Shown here: positions 54,658 to 64,000 of the stretch, one piece after another
Layout: every line of letters starts with the position of its first letter
How positions within the stretch are numbered: position 1 is the first letter of the stretch
NCBI GenBank assembly: GCA_011319805.1
Contig: SJRY01000249.1
Location: 174,455-238,454 of the forward strand
Direction: 5' to 3'
DNA: 64,000 nucleotides
DNA from: Macrocybe gigantea
Lineage: Eukaryota; Basidiomycota; Agaricomycetes; Agaricales; Callistosporiaceae
Translations under genes and position numbers: made by a program
Notes under the pieces: generated by a model
The model's database searches: none
What the model saw: only the letters and a program-made list of their open reading frames with translations
What the model was told of the DNA's origin: nothing

Positions 54658-56234
54658 CCAGGGGCCCTAGGCATTGTTGTCATGCGCAGAAAGCTCTTCC
54701 GCGCACAGTGCGAGGAAGCCACACCGATCGAGGAACACATCAGAATGATGCAGGGCTATCGCAAGGAACTGAACTCACTAGGGCAGAAGGTTTCTGATGT
54801 GGAATTTTCCATCACCCTACTCACCTCATTACTGGAATCCTGGAATAACTTTATTTCCAGTGTCGATACCACGACCCTTGATAACTCAGCAAACTTGATC
54901 TCATGAATTCTTGAGGTTGAGCGTCATGTGCGAGAGCTCAAGGACGAAACAGCCCTGGCAGGGAAGCAGGAGAAGAAAAAGAAGAAGAAGTTCACAGGGA
55001 ACTGCTTCGTTTGTGGACAGAAGGGGCATTACACCTCAGAGCACGCGAAAAAGAAGGCAGACGACAAGGGTGAGGGAAGGTCCAGGCAGAATCCAAAGAA
55101 GTCGGATAGCACACATGTTGGAGAGGACTCCAAGGACCCGCCTGATTGGGCATGCATAGGAGCGGATGGCGATGGTGACAAAATGATGGCCCTAGCGGGT
55201 ATCTCGAGCCAAGCGTGGCTTGTGGACAGCACTGTCACCAAACACATCACCTGGGAAAGGAAGTATTTCATCACTTACCAGGAAGTCGTCGGCCATTCCA
55301 TGCGAGGATTTGGCAGCAAGCCAGCGCCTGTAATAGGCAAGGGAACAGTCAGGATTGTTGGAGACATGGGAGGGAAATCTCACACCTTCCTCCTAAGGGA
55401 CGCGCTCCATGTGCCTAGCATGCCATTTAACCTGATTTGTGTAGGCATGATGACGGAGGCCGGATTTGATCTAAACCTTTCGGGTGACAAAATTGCCATG
55501 ATTGCACTGAAAAGCTGGTCAGTTGTCATGGAGGGGACCCAGATCGGATGGCTGTATGACATGAGAGCCATTGCAGCTGTCCAAGGGCCTACTCCAAAGA
55601 CGTTCGCGTTAGCAGGCAGGAATCTGGTGAAACATACTTGGGATGAGTGGCACAAGGTCCTTGGCCACCTCCATATGGATGGCATCCGGGCCATGAAGGC
55701 CAAGGGACTCATAACTGGACTTGATGTGGATGAGTCACACGAACTGAGTACACAGTGCGACGCCTGCATACAGGCAAAGCAGCATGTCGTGCCATTCCCA
55801 AAGGAGTCTGAGACCGAGATCAAGGAAATCGGCGATCTCATCATTGCTGATGTGTGGGGACCTGCACGCATAGCCGGAATCCGAGGCGAGCTTTATTATG
55901 TCAGCTTCACTGATGGGAAAAGCAGGAAGTCCACGGTCAATTTCATAAAAAAGAAGAGCGAGGCCTTACTATGCTTCAAGAACTACAAGGTGTGGTTTGA
56001 GACGCAGACGGGGAGAAAAATTAGGAAGTTCCGCGCTGATGGTGGAGGCGAGTTCATCAATACAGCATTCCGCGATTTTCTTCTCGGCTGTGGGATGGAG
56101 TTAGAAATTACGGCCGCACACTCACCTTCCCAAAATGGAATTGCCGAGCGACTGAATCGAACGTTAGTCGAACGGGCCTGTGCAATGATGATTGCATGGA
56201 ACGTACCAAAATTCCTATGGCCGGTGATGAGCGC

Positions 56235-57353
56235 TCCGCACCGCTGACCGCCGATAAGTCCTAATTTGGTAATCCTGCCCCCGCATTCGAAATCATACCA
56301 CTACTCGGCCCCCTCAGCATGATACCGCAGTCCAGTCGCTGACTTCTCGTTCGAGTACTCGGGATGTCGACAACTCCGTGAGGCTTCTATTCTAGGTCCC
56401 TGACACTTCGCTAAACGCATCGCACCCGTACATTCCGGACATTCTGCACTTCCTATACCGCCCAATCCGGTCAGGCAGTCTTATTCCTATATGCTTCCCT
56501 CGATTTCTAGATCCCGATATGGCAAGACTACTACTATTTTCGATATCGCACCGCCTCACGCCTTCCCGCGTTCCCGACACTGCCTCGCCGCAGTACATTC
56601 GAAACAAGGGATTTCGAGCACGCTACTATTTCATCTACTCTCATTTCGAAATTCATGACTCATATTTCACTGATACATTCTACGTTCCTTAGATTATTTT
56701 CACGTTCCATTCTATGATGCATGGCACCGGTTTCGGGATGTTCTTTTACCTACTGTTTCACCCTTTATGTTCAGATTTCGAACGGACTTACATCTCCCCG
56801 ATGTTTCAGCCACTAAACGACCCTTTCGAAATCATACGATACGTTCTCTCACTCGGTTTCAACTTCGCCGGTTATTCCGATACTCGAGATCTTCTCATCT
56901 ATAAAAACCCATGTACTTGGCATTTGTAACACATAGAAAAAGTTACCATCTCAGTCCTTCAGCAGTCTCGCAGTCTACGACTCGTGTGGAGTCCTTGTGT
57001 TATCCGATCTCAAAGTGTCGCGCTCGCATGGAGCCACCGTACTCAGTCTCGAAATCAGTGTCTCTGGCTTCGCGTGGAAGTCATTATCATCGAAACCCTT
57101 CCGAAACCCTCACTGAAGCCCTCGATATCGCGCGGGAATTCAGCTAAGTCTAACAGCCTTGTTTCGAAAACCCCGAAATCCGCTCGAAACCATCTATATT
57201 CACTTCGTTCCATTCCCCCCTTCCACGCTACAGTCCCTCGGGTTACTCTGTGACTTGAACAGCTCGTAGTTTATACAGCCTCGGATAGGGACTGACGCTT
57301 CCTTCATTCCACCTTGTTGGTTTGTAGGTTAGTGCTACCCGATAGTTATCATT
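56235..57353 (+). repeat. Putative 5' LTR of Gypsy copy F
   Basis: About 1.1 kb without coding potential, with a TATAAAAACC box near 56900, ending ...TTATCA four bases before the primer-site candidate. The left boundary is inferred from the loss of Copia D similarity near 56235. No second LTR is available for comparison. Confidence 0.5.
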
Positions 57354-57356
57354 TTG

Positions 57357-57374
57357 GAGCCCACCGCGAGGGAT
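57357..57374 (+). other. Primer-binding site candidate of Gypsy copy F
   Basis: TGGAGCCCACCGCGAGGG begins with TGG, as expected for pairing with a tRNA 3' CCA end. The tRNA identity was not determined. Confidence 0.5.
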
Positions 57375-57765
57375 ACTAGTTCAAGATTTCAAGTAACCCC
57401 AACCGCCAATCTTCTACCTCGTCCACTGTTACCTCCCGTGCCCAGGCAGCCGCTCACAGGAGACAAACCCCGGGTCCCCGAAATCCCGTCGATCACCTGT
57501 TCCGCGCTCCCGAGCACCCTCTCCTGAACTCCTTATCTCTCTTCCCGACTCGCTACCTTCATCTCCCGAACCCTTATCCCCAGCCTCAGTCAAACAAGAA
57601 ACGGATTCCGATCTAGAACTCCTTTCAGACCCGCTTTCGACACTAGACTCAAGTCCCATCCTTATCAATCCAACTCCATCACAGTCCCCTCCTGAAAGAA
57701 CCCCTTCCCGAAATATCCAACAACTCCGTGATCTCCGACAATCAGTTCGAAATCTGTTATCCAGC

Positions 57766-59534
57766 ATGTCTAACAATGAAACCAACAATCCCGCATCCGG
57801 CGCTGGTGTCGGTGACCCCGCTCCCGCATGGCTGGTAACTATGCCAGCTCATGGCCACTCCACAGCTCCACGTTTCGATCCCGCGCAGCCCCGTGAGCTC
57901 TCCCGATACTTCAGAGAACTCGACCACCTCTTCAGTGATGCCGGAGTCACGGGTGACGTGCAGAAGAAGGAGTATGCCATTCGTTATCCCGATTTTGCGA
58001 CCTCCGAGCTTTGGGAAAGCCTCCCGGAGTTCCAAGGTCGCCCTTATGCCGACTTCCGAGATGCCATTCAGCGTCTCTACCCCGGAGCTGAAGACAAACA
58101 TCGCTATAACATGGGCGATTTAGACCGGCTCATTGGCGAAACCAGTCGCCTCGGCATCAGGACCCACGAGCAGCTCGCGGAATATTACCGCAAATTTTAC
58201 ACTATCACGAAGTATCTAGTTGACAAAGAAGAGATGTCGGCCAAAGAGCAAGCTAGGGCCTACGAACACGCGTTCCCCACGGATTTACAAGCCAAAGTCC
58301 GAGATCGCCTCGAAGTCAAGTTCCCGGATTACGATCCCTATTTCACCCACTCGCTTGTCGATATACAAGATGCCGCAGCCTACGTTTTTAAACGGGAAGA
58401 ACAGCCCAGAGCTTCGTCGGTCCGTTACCAGTCCATAGCCCCTGCAACCCGAAGTACTTCAGCTGCTCCCGAAACCTCTGTAAAACAGGAGGACCTTAAC
58501 ACCATCCTTGCGAGTATGACTCAAAACATCACAACCGGGATCAGCGACGTTCTCGTCAAGTTTATGCAGGCACAAGCCAATACTGGAGGCTTCCGACCCC
58601 GGGCTCCCGGAAACCGTCCGAGGGCTGTCATTTCTGTGGTAAACCCGATTGTCGCATTAGGGACTGTGAGACGGCCGAGAATTATATCCGAGAAGGCCTT
58701 ATCTGCCGTGATTTCAATGGGCGAATCACACTCCCGACACAGGCCGAAATTCCGAGAGCTATTCGAGGTGCCACTATGCAGGAATGTGTCAACGAATATT
58801 ATAGGCAGTATCCTAACGAGCGACCACGCGGAATTATTACCTCCAATGCAGACACCACCGGCCAAATGCTCCTTTCCGTTGCAACTTATAACCCTACAGA
58901 GAATCCCATAGTCCCGAGCGACTCCACCTATGCTTATGCCGTAAATCCCGCGGCCAGTACCCAGGTCAACGACCGCCTGTCTGATATCCAAGAACGTATC
59001 CGTCAGCTAAATCTCGAAGCCCAAGTCCTCGCCAACCGCCGCACCGTTATGGATCATGTCGAAATCACCCGCAGAGGGCCGCCTCGCGCAAACCGCCGAG
59101 TCAATCCCGAAACTCCTGTAGTTGCTTCTTCACCTCGAAATCCAGAACCATCCCCAGGTCAGCCACAGAATCCCGAGGCCAGTACTTCGGCATCAAAAGG
59201 TAAAGAAAAGGAAGTATCCCCAGCTCCTTCATCGCAGACTCTTCCCGAGAATACCCAGGCCGAAACCATCCGTCACGAGGGACCCATCCATCCCTTCCGC
59301 GATGTTCCTGAAGTTCGTTACACTCCTCCCACCACTCGAAACTTTGCAGCTCCCGCCCCAGTAGCCAAACCAACTAACAAGGACCCCTCGAAACAACCCG
59401 CCTACAAGAACATTTTCCCCGTCGTCGATAAGAAGCATGCAGATGAAATCTTCGAAACCATTTTGAAAGGCACCACTCAAATCTCCAACGAGGCCCTCCT
59501 TTCCTTTCCCCGAAATCAGATCGAAGATGCGTGA
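57766..59534 (+). pseudogene. Gag of Gypsy copy F, frameshifted
   Basis: ATG 57766 opens MSNNETNNPASGAGVGDPAP. Then FDPAQPRELSRYFRELDHLF, YADFRDAIQRLYPGAEDKHR and AEYYRKFYTITKYLV follow the gag pattern of this Gypsy group. A missing base near 58619 shifts the frame. The next frame has the zinc knuckle-like CHFCGKPDCRIRDC (Cys where His is usual), then CVNEYYRQYPNERPRG, a coiled stretch RLSDIQERIRQLNLEAQVLA and a proline-rich linker, ending at 59534. Further frame changes follow before the protease. Confidence 0.8.
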
Positions 59535-59788
59535 GCTTGTCACTCCAAAACGGGTAGCTAACGAGACCAACCCCATTGCAGTCATGTCCCAGGAGTACAG
59601 CATTCCGAACCTGTGTTTCGAGCTACCATCGAAGAAATCCCCGACGAAGATACCACCCCGTCGAAATCAATCAACCTTAACGAACTCCCTTTCGGCATCG
59701 CAGATTCCAACGCCGCTACATATGGACAAGCCGCGCCACCGAGGGGCGCTACCATCATCGAAGACCGATTTCAACCTACATTTCGAGC

Positions 59789-62700
59789 ATGAGCCGTGAC
59801 CAGATCGATCCCGAACGCCTCATCGTAGCCAAAGAGAGTCATGCCCTTCGCTCTATCACATGTCTCATCGATCATCAAGACTATGTTGAATGTGTCGTTG
59901 ATCCCGGATCCCAAATTATAGCCATGTCTGATGCAGTATGTCACAAGCTCGGGATCGCCTATGACCCTACCGTCCGCCTCGATATGCAGTCAGCCAATGG
60001 CGAAATTGACAAATCGCTTGGATTATCCCGAAACATCCCGTTACTATCAACGAAATCACCCTCTACGCCCAAATCCATGTATTACCTAACCCCGCCTATG
60101 ATATCCTCCTCGGTCGCCCCTTTGACGTCTTAACCGAATCTCTCGTCAAGAACTACCGGAACGAGGATCAAACCATCACAATACACGATCCCAACACCAA
60201 CAGACGTACTACGATCCCGACTCAGCCCCGTGGCAAACCGAAATACATGATGCCAGGAAAGAAGACGGCTGCAGTGGATTTTTTTCGCAGATAGAGGACA
60301 CGTTAGCTGACGGCGATTACGCTTTCGTTGTTTCCTCGGAAAAACTCAAGACAATTTGGACCTTCGCCTCGATTACTATGCCCAGGTTCCTGCTCCCAAT
60401 CCCATCTCTAATTCCGCTCCCGATACGTCCATTTCAAATTATCTTTCATCCTTATATCTTTCGGCCTGTGATATTTCCATTTCCCCGATTTCAGCTTTAC
60501 TGTACGAGTCTAGTGGTCGTCCAACACGACCTCAGACGCAATTTCAGAGTGGTTTCAACACCACGAACACTTCCTCTTCCGATTTTGTTTATTTATATGA
60601 TGTGACCAGGTGCGCTCCCGAACTTTCTAGACATACCCCTCCCGAATCGCGCGATACGTTCGCGAAACGTAAATACAAGCCCGTCGCCCTCAAAGTCCGT
60701 TCCGTCGTTGCCCCACTTCCGATAATGGCAAATTTCGAATCCTCCGCGAAATCCGCGGAGACCCCCTTGCCAGTATGCCGAAACTATCCCCAAATCCCCC
60801 TCCTTTTATCCCGACCGGTCGCTATACCGAGGATCGTCGAAATCTCGTCGACAAGGCCCATCCCGAAGGCTTCCTTTGGCCAGAAGAACGAAGACTGATG
60901 CACCACTTTATGTGCCTCCAGAACGGCGCCTTCGCTTGGACCGACCAAGAGCGCGGTCAATTTCGAGAAGACTTTTTCCCTGCCGTCGAAATCCCTGTCA
61001 TTCAGCACAAGCCTTGGATTCACAAGAACATCCCGATACCTCCTGGTATTTATGATGAAATTTGTCAGCTCATTCGTCGAAAGATCGATGCCGGTGTCTA
61101 TGAGCCCTCGAATTCCTCCTACCGCTCCCGGTGGTTCACAGTCGTCAAGAAAGATGGCAAGTCGCTTCGCATCGTCCACTCCCTCGAGCCGCTAAACAAA
61201 GTCACCATCCGTCATTCCGGAGTTACCCCGGTCCCTGATCACTTAGCAGAACAATTTGGTGGCCGCCCCTGTGGTGCGATGCTTGACCTCTATGTTGGCT
61301 ACGATGAACGACTCCTCGCTGAAAACTCTCGGGATCTCACTACGTTCCAGACCCCTTTGGCGCTATGCGACTTGTTACGCTCCCGATGGGCTGGACCAAT
61401 TCCGTTCCTATATTCCATGATGATGTAACTTTCATCCTACAAGACGAGATACCGCATCTTACCATCCCCTATATCGATGATGTCCCCGTGAAAGGCCCAG
61501 ATTCCGAATATCGACGTCCCGATAACAGTTTCGAAACCATTCCACAGAATCCCGGCATCCGTCGCTTCGTTTGGGAACACTTTTGCAATCTGAACCGTGT
61601 TGTCCAGCGCATGAAGTATTCTGGAGGCACCTTTTCTGGCACAAAGCTCATGCTCTGTAGTCCCGAAATCACAGTTCTTGGACACCGTTGTACGCCTAAA
61701 GGTCGTCTTCCTGATGAATCCCGAGTTGTCGCAATCAAAACTTGGAAACCGTGCCGAGACCTCTCAGACGTTCGCGCCTTCCTCGGAACGATTGGTGTCA
61801 TGCGTATCTTCATTCGAAATTTCGCTCATCGCGCTGACGCCTTAGTCCGCCTTACGCGAAGAATGTAGACTACGTCTTCGGTCAGGAGCAACTCGATGCA
61901 CAGGAAGACCTGAAACAAGCCCTTATCACTTCTCCAGCTCTCCGACCCCTCGACTACAAGTCGGAAGCCCCCATTATCCTCGCCGTCGATACCTCCTACA
62001 TCGCAGTCGGTTACTTCCTTTGCCAATGCGACCCCGATAACCCTCGAGTCCGATATTACAACCGTTTCGGATCCATCACACTGAACGATCGCGAACGTCG
62101 CTTCTCACAACCGAAACTCGAAATCTATGGCTTATTCCGATCGTCCTGCAGTACGCATGTACATCATTGGTGTACGAAACCTCGTTGTCGAAGTCGATGC
62201 CCGCTACATCAAAGGCATGCTAAACAATCCCGATATAGTCCCCTCTGCCAGTATCAATCGATGGATCCTGACGATCCTGACATTCCACTTCACACTTGTT
62301 CATGTTCCTGGCTCTAGTCACGGTCCTGATGGTCTTTCCGCCGACCAGGCGATCCCGAGCCTGACCAAGACGAAGATTTCGACGATTGGATCGACAGAGT
62401 CTATGGCTTCATCCATTTTGTTAACACCCCTCGATATCGTCCCGAAACACGTCGAAGTCACCTCATTTCGATATACCTAGGACAGGACATTTCAAGTGGG
62501 GAGGACAGTCAAGCTGTCTTCCATCGAAACTCCTCCTCTCCCGAGTCCGAAGACCATCTAGAAGCCAACCCTGACCTTCGACAGCTCAGCTCCATCCCTG
62601 ATTATGTATTTGTTCCTCGTTCGAAATCAGCCATTGCCGACGATCAGCGTCTCGACCTCGTACAGGACTATTTGACCACCTTGCGTCGTCCACCCAGTCT

Positions 62701-63670
62701 CACAGATTCTGCTTTCGAGGCCTTTGTTCGGTATTGCTTCCACTTCTTCGTTGCGCTGACAAGTTATGGCGAAAGGACGATCAAGGTAGTCACAAACTCG
62801 TGATCCCTCGGAATCGGCGTATGAACATCATCGCCCAAGCCCATGATGACCTCGGTCACAAGGGCATCTACCCAACACGTACCTTGGTTTGTGAGCGCTT
62901 TTGGTGGCCTCACATGCTGGCCGATATCTCTTGGTTTTGCAGGACTTGTCACATCTGTCAGCAACGACAGTCCCGACAGGTTCTCATCCCGCCAGTCGTG
63001 GCCGTTCCGCGCCTCTTTTCGGAAAATTCTATGCCGATACCATGAAGATGCCAAAGTCCAATGGCTATCAGTACATCGTGCAAGGTCGTTGCTCCCTCAC
63101 GCATTATCCTGAATTTCGAGCCCTCCGGAAAGAAAACGGTCCCGCAATCGGTGAATGGCTGTTCCAGGATGTATTATGTCGATGGGGTGGTGTTCGCGAA
63201 ATTGTCACGGATAACGGTGGTCCCTTCGTGGCAGGTCTTGACTACCTCGGGAAACGCTACGGCATCTACCACATCCGAATCTCGACATACAATTCCCGCG
63301 CCAATGGGATAGCTGAGCGGCCGCATTGTGTGAGAGAGTCTCGATCGCAAAATGCGACTTCGGTATCTCGGACCATTATTGTTGTCTCCGGAATTTCGGA
63401 GGTGCTTACATCGTTGCCGAACTCGATGGCACAGTCCTGGATCGCCCCGTAGCAGCATTTCGAGTCATCCCGTACTTCACTTGCCTTGAAATCACCATTC
63501 CTGAAACACTTCTCGATATCGACGCTGCCTGGCTTCGTGAAATGCAAGCCTCAAACGATCAAGGCGACGAAATCCCGGGCGATTTCGACGTACCTACCGA
63601 CAGCGATCCCAAAGTTGATTCGACGTTGAAATACTTTCGGCACCACATTAGCTTAGCTCGCTCTCATTAA
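59789..63670 (+). pseudogene. Pol of Gypsy copy F (protease, RT, RNase H, integrase), degraded
   Basis: The protease-like segment VECVVDPGSQIIAMSDAVCH (active-site DPG in place of DSG or DTG) is near 59880. A linker follows, then reverse transcriptase pieces AFAWTDQERGQFREDFFPAV, RWFTVVKKDGKSLRIVHSLE and, in the next frame, the catalytic TIPYIDDVPVKG near 61465. RNase H continues after a frameshift (ILAVDTSYIAVGYFLCQ), with VHVPGSSHGPDGLS near 62300. Integrase zinc-binding residues are in HDDLGHKGIYPTRTL and CRTCHICQQ near 62850-62970; core pieces are IVTDNGGPF near 63210 and NGIAE near 63305. Just after AERPH the sequence jumps to the C-terminal GGAYIVAELDGTVLDRPVAA, so several hundred bases are deleted near 63330. 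The stop is at 63668-63670. Confidence 0.82.
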
Positions 63671-63743
63671 GTCCAACTCTTTTCGCGTTCATTGACTATC
63701 CATTTCTTTGTTATTTAACACTCTCACTTACCATTATCTATTT

Positions 63744-64000
63744 TCACGATCCTTTTAAGTCCAGTTTCACGTCCATCAGAAACAAGAAAATAACGGATTC
63801 AAAACAATTATTACAAATTTTATAGTTCGGACGAGTTTCCACCGACTCATCTTCCTCTTCATCCGTCTCGCCCTCACTCTCATCTGACGACTCGTTCTTT
63901 CTGGTCATCGCCTTCTTCACCGCTCTCCTCCGACGTCTCTTCTCCAGACTCCGATCCCGACGACGCTCCGAGCTTTCCGACGAATCGACCCCAGTATCAA
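63744..64000 (-). CDS. Partial charged ORF at the right edge
   Basis: An open minus-strand frame enters from beyond 64000 and ends at TGA 63744-63746. It is rich in Arg/Lys and then Ser/Glu/Asp (RSLEKRRRRAVKKAM, then SDESEGETDEEEDESVE). It could be the end of a host nuclear protein or the chance antisense of element sequence. No family is assignable. Confidence 0.25.
   Translation of the reverse strand, partial: DTGVDSSESSERRRDRSLEKRRRRRAVKKAMTRKNESSDESEGETDEEEDESVETRPNYKICNNCFESVIFLFLMDVKLDLKGS

Larger units (their letters stand above)
48133..54662 (-). mobile_element. Chromovirus (Gypsy) copy 2, complete but mutated
   Basis: 6520-bp element with target duplication CCAGG at 48133-48137 and 54658-54662. 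Its 320-bp LTRs differ at four positions, all transitions. On the minus strand the order is 5' LTR, gag, protease, reverse transcriptase, RNase H, integrase, third ORF, polypurine tract AGAGAGAGTGA (48458-48468), 3' LTR. Frameshifts in reverse transcriptase and in the chromodomain, and a stop in gag, make this copy defective. It is inserted in gag of Copia copy D. Confidence 0.95.
47518..56235 (+). mobile_element. Second Copia lineage (copy D), 3'-truncated and hosting a chromovirus
   Basis: A 208-bp LTR at 47518-47725 is followed by the primer site GGTTATGGGCCCCGG and a copia-type gag from 47816. Gag is interrupted at 48133-54662 by a complete chromovirus and its CCAGG target duplication. 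It continues through a zinc knuckle, protease and integrase to about 56235, where it changes abruptly into another element. Reverse transcriptase, RNase H and the 3' LTR are missing. It differs strongly in sequence from copies A and B. Confidence 0.85.
47816..56247 (+). pseudogene. Gag-protease-integrase of Copia copy D, interrupted
   Basis: Starts MSETVADIATQATNVIHIEP, with TGA for arginine at codon 22, then GPENYMIWRVKMMDLFIEKG (copia gag) and a second stop near 48104. Across the chromovirus the frame rejoins as GALGIVVMRRKLFRAQCEEA. A third stop (54904) precedes ILEVERHVRELKDETALAGK, a lysine run and zinc knuckle CFVCGQKGHYTSEH (last ligand His in place of Cys). The open frame 54928-56247 covers a protease with WLVDSTVTKHI, where active proteases have DSGA. 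Integrase has CDACIQAKQ and the catalytic segments LIIADVWGP, FRADGGGEF and NGIAERLNRTL. It ends LWPVMS at the truncation; the last few codons belong to the next element. Confidence 0.85.
56235..64000 (+). mobile_element. DUF4100-type Gypsy element (copy F), broken, open at the right edge
   Basis: Begins where Copia copy D stops. A long LTR-like, non-coding 5' region with TATAAAAACC near 56900 ends at 57353. It is followed by a primer-site candidate TGGAGCCCACCGCGAGGG (57357-57374) and a gag-pol body to 63670. Domain content is that of Gypsy polyproteins annotated with DUF4100 in mushrooms. Many frameshifts and an internal deletion disable it. The 3' LTR is not identified within the window. 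CpG-rich words such as CCCGA and TCGAAA recur throughout. Confidence 0.8.

Overview
The window reads as nuclear DNA of a mushroom-forming basidiomycete (Agaricomycetes-type). Host genes have many short GT-AG introns of about 50-60 bases. Recognisable families are fungus- or basidiomycete-typical: DUF6534 membrane protein, FunK1-type protein kinases, a Tnp2 (CACTA) transposase and DUF4100-like Gypsy polyproteins. No rRNA, sound tRNA or CRISPR was seen. Only a few host genes remain legible; most of the 64 kb is transposable elements, several of them nested.

Layout. 1-7 kb: a multi-spanning membrane protein gene (877-2184), a glucose-6-phosphate isomerase gene with a single-base frameshift (2607-4667), a decayed relative of the first gene, and a 1-kb MULE-like inverted-repeat element with a 9-bp target duplication (5625-6672). 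7-21 kb: two copies of one Copia family in opposite orientation. The older copy (7055-12834) carries ten stops plus a frameshift and sits in a terminal exon of an unidentified gene. The younger copy (14679-20467) has an intact 1649-aa Gag-Pol and LTRs differing at one base, and splits the C-terminal tail of a DUF6534 gene. 21-27 kb: another membrane-protein remnant, a disordered hypothetical protein and a FunK1 kinase with a stop.

27.5-40.6 kb: a 13.1-kb CACTA-like element with inverted ends CACTGTAAAACCAAG. It holds a Tnp2 transposase and at least four other genes. Its two central genes are divergent. Between them lie twelve copies of a 14-nt motif, six per side and inverted, nearly every one enclosed by a different but self-complementary stem. 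This is the most unusual feature of the window.

40.9-45.9 kb: a second FunK1 gene, split and partly deleted by a 5'-truncated chromovirus (Gypsy) copy. 47.5-56.2 kb: a second Copia lineage, with a full chromovirus copy (48138-54657) inserted in its gag. The chromovirus shows an 11-nt match between the predicted RNA 5' end and the site just inside the 5' LTR, as in Tf1 self-priming, and a small third ORF after pol. About 56.2-64 kb: a broken DUF4100-type Gypsy element that truncates the second Copia and reaches the right end.

Two modes of decay are visible. In the older Copia, the truncated chromovirus, the second Copia and Tnp2, stops arise mainly by CGA-to-TGA changes (CpG to TpG). The full chromovirus and the DUF4100 element are broken mostly by indels and keep many CpGs. 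This suggests cytosine methylation and deamination acting on some copies.
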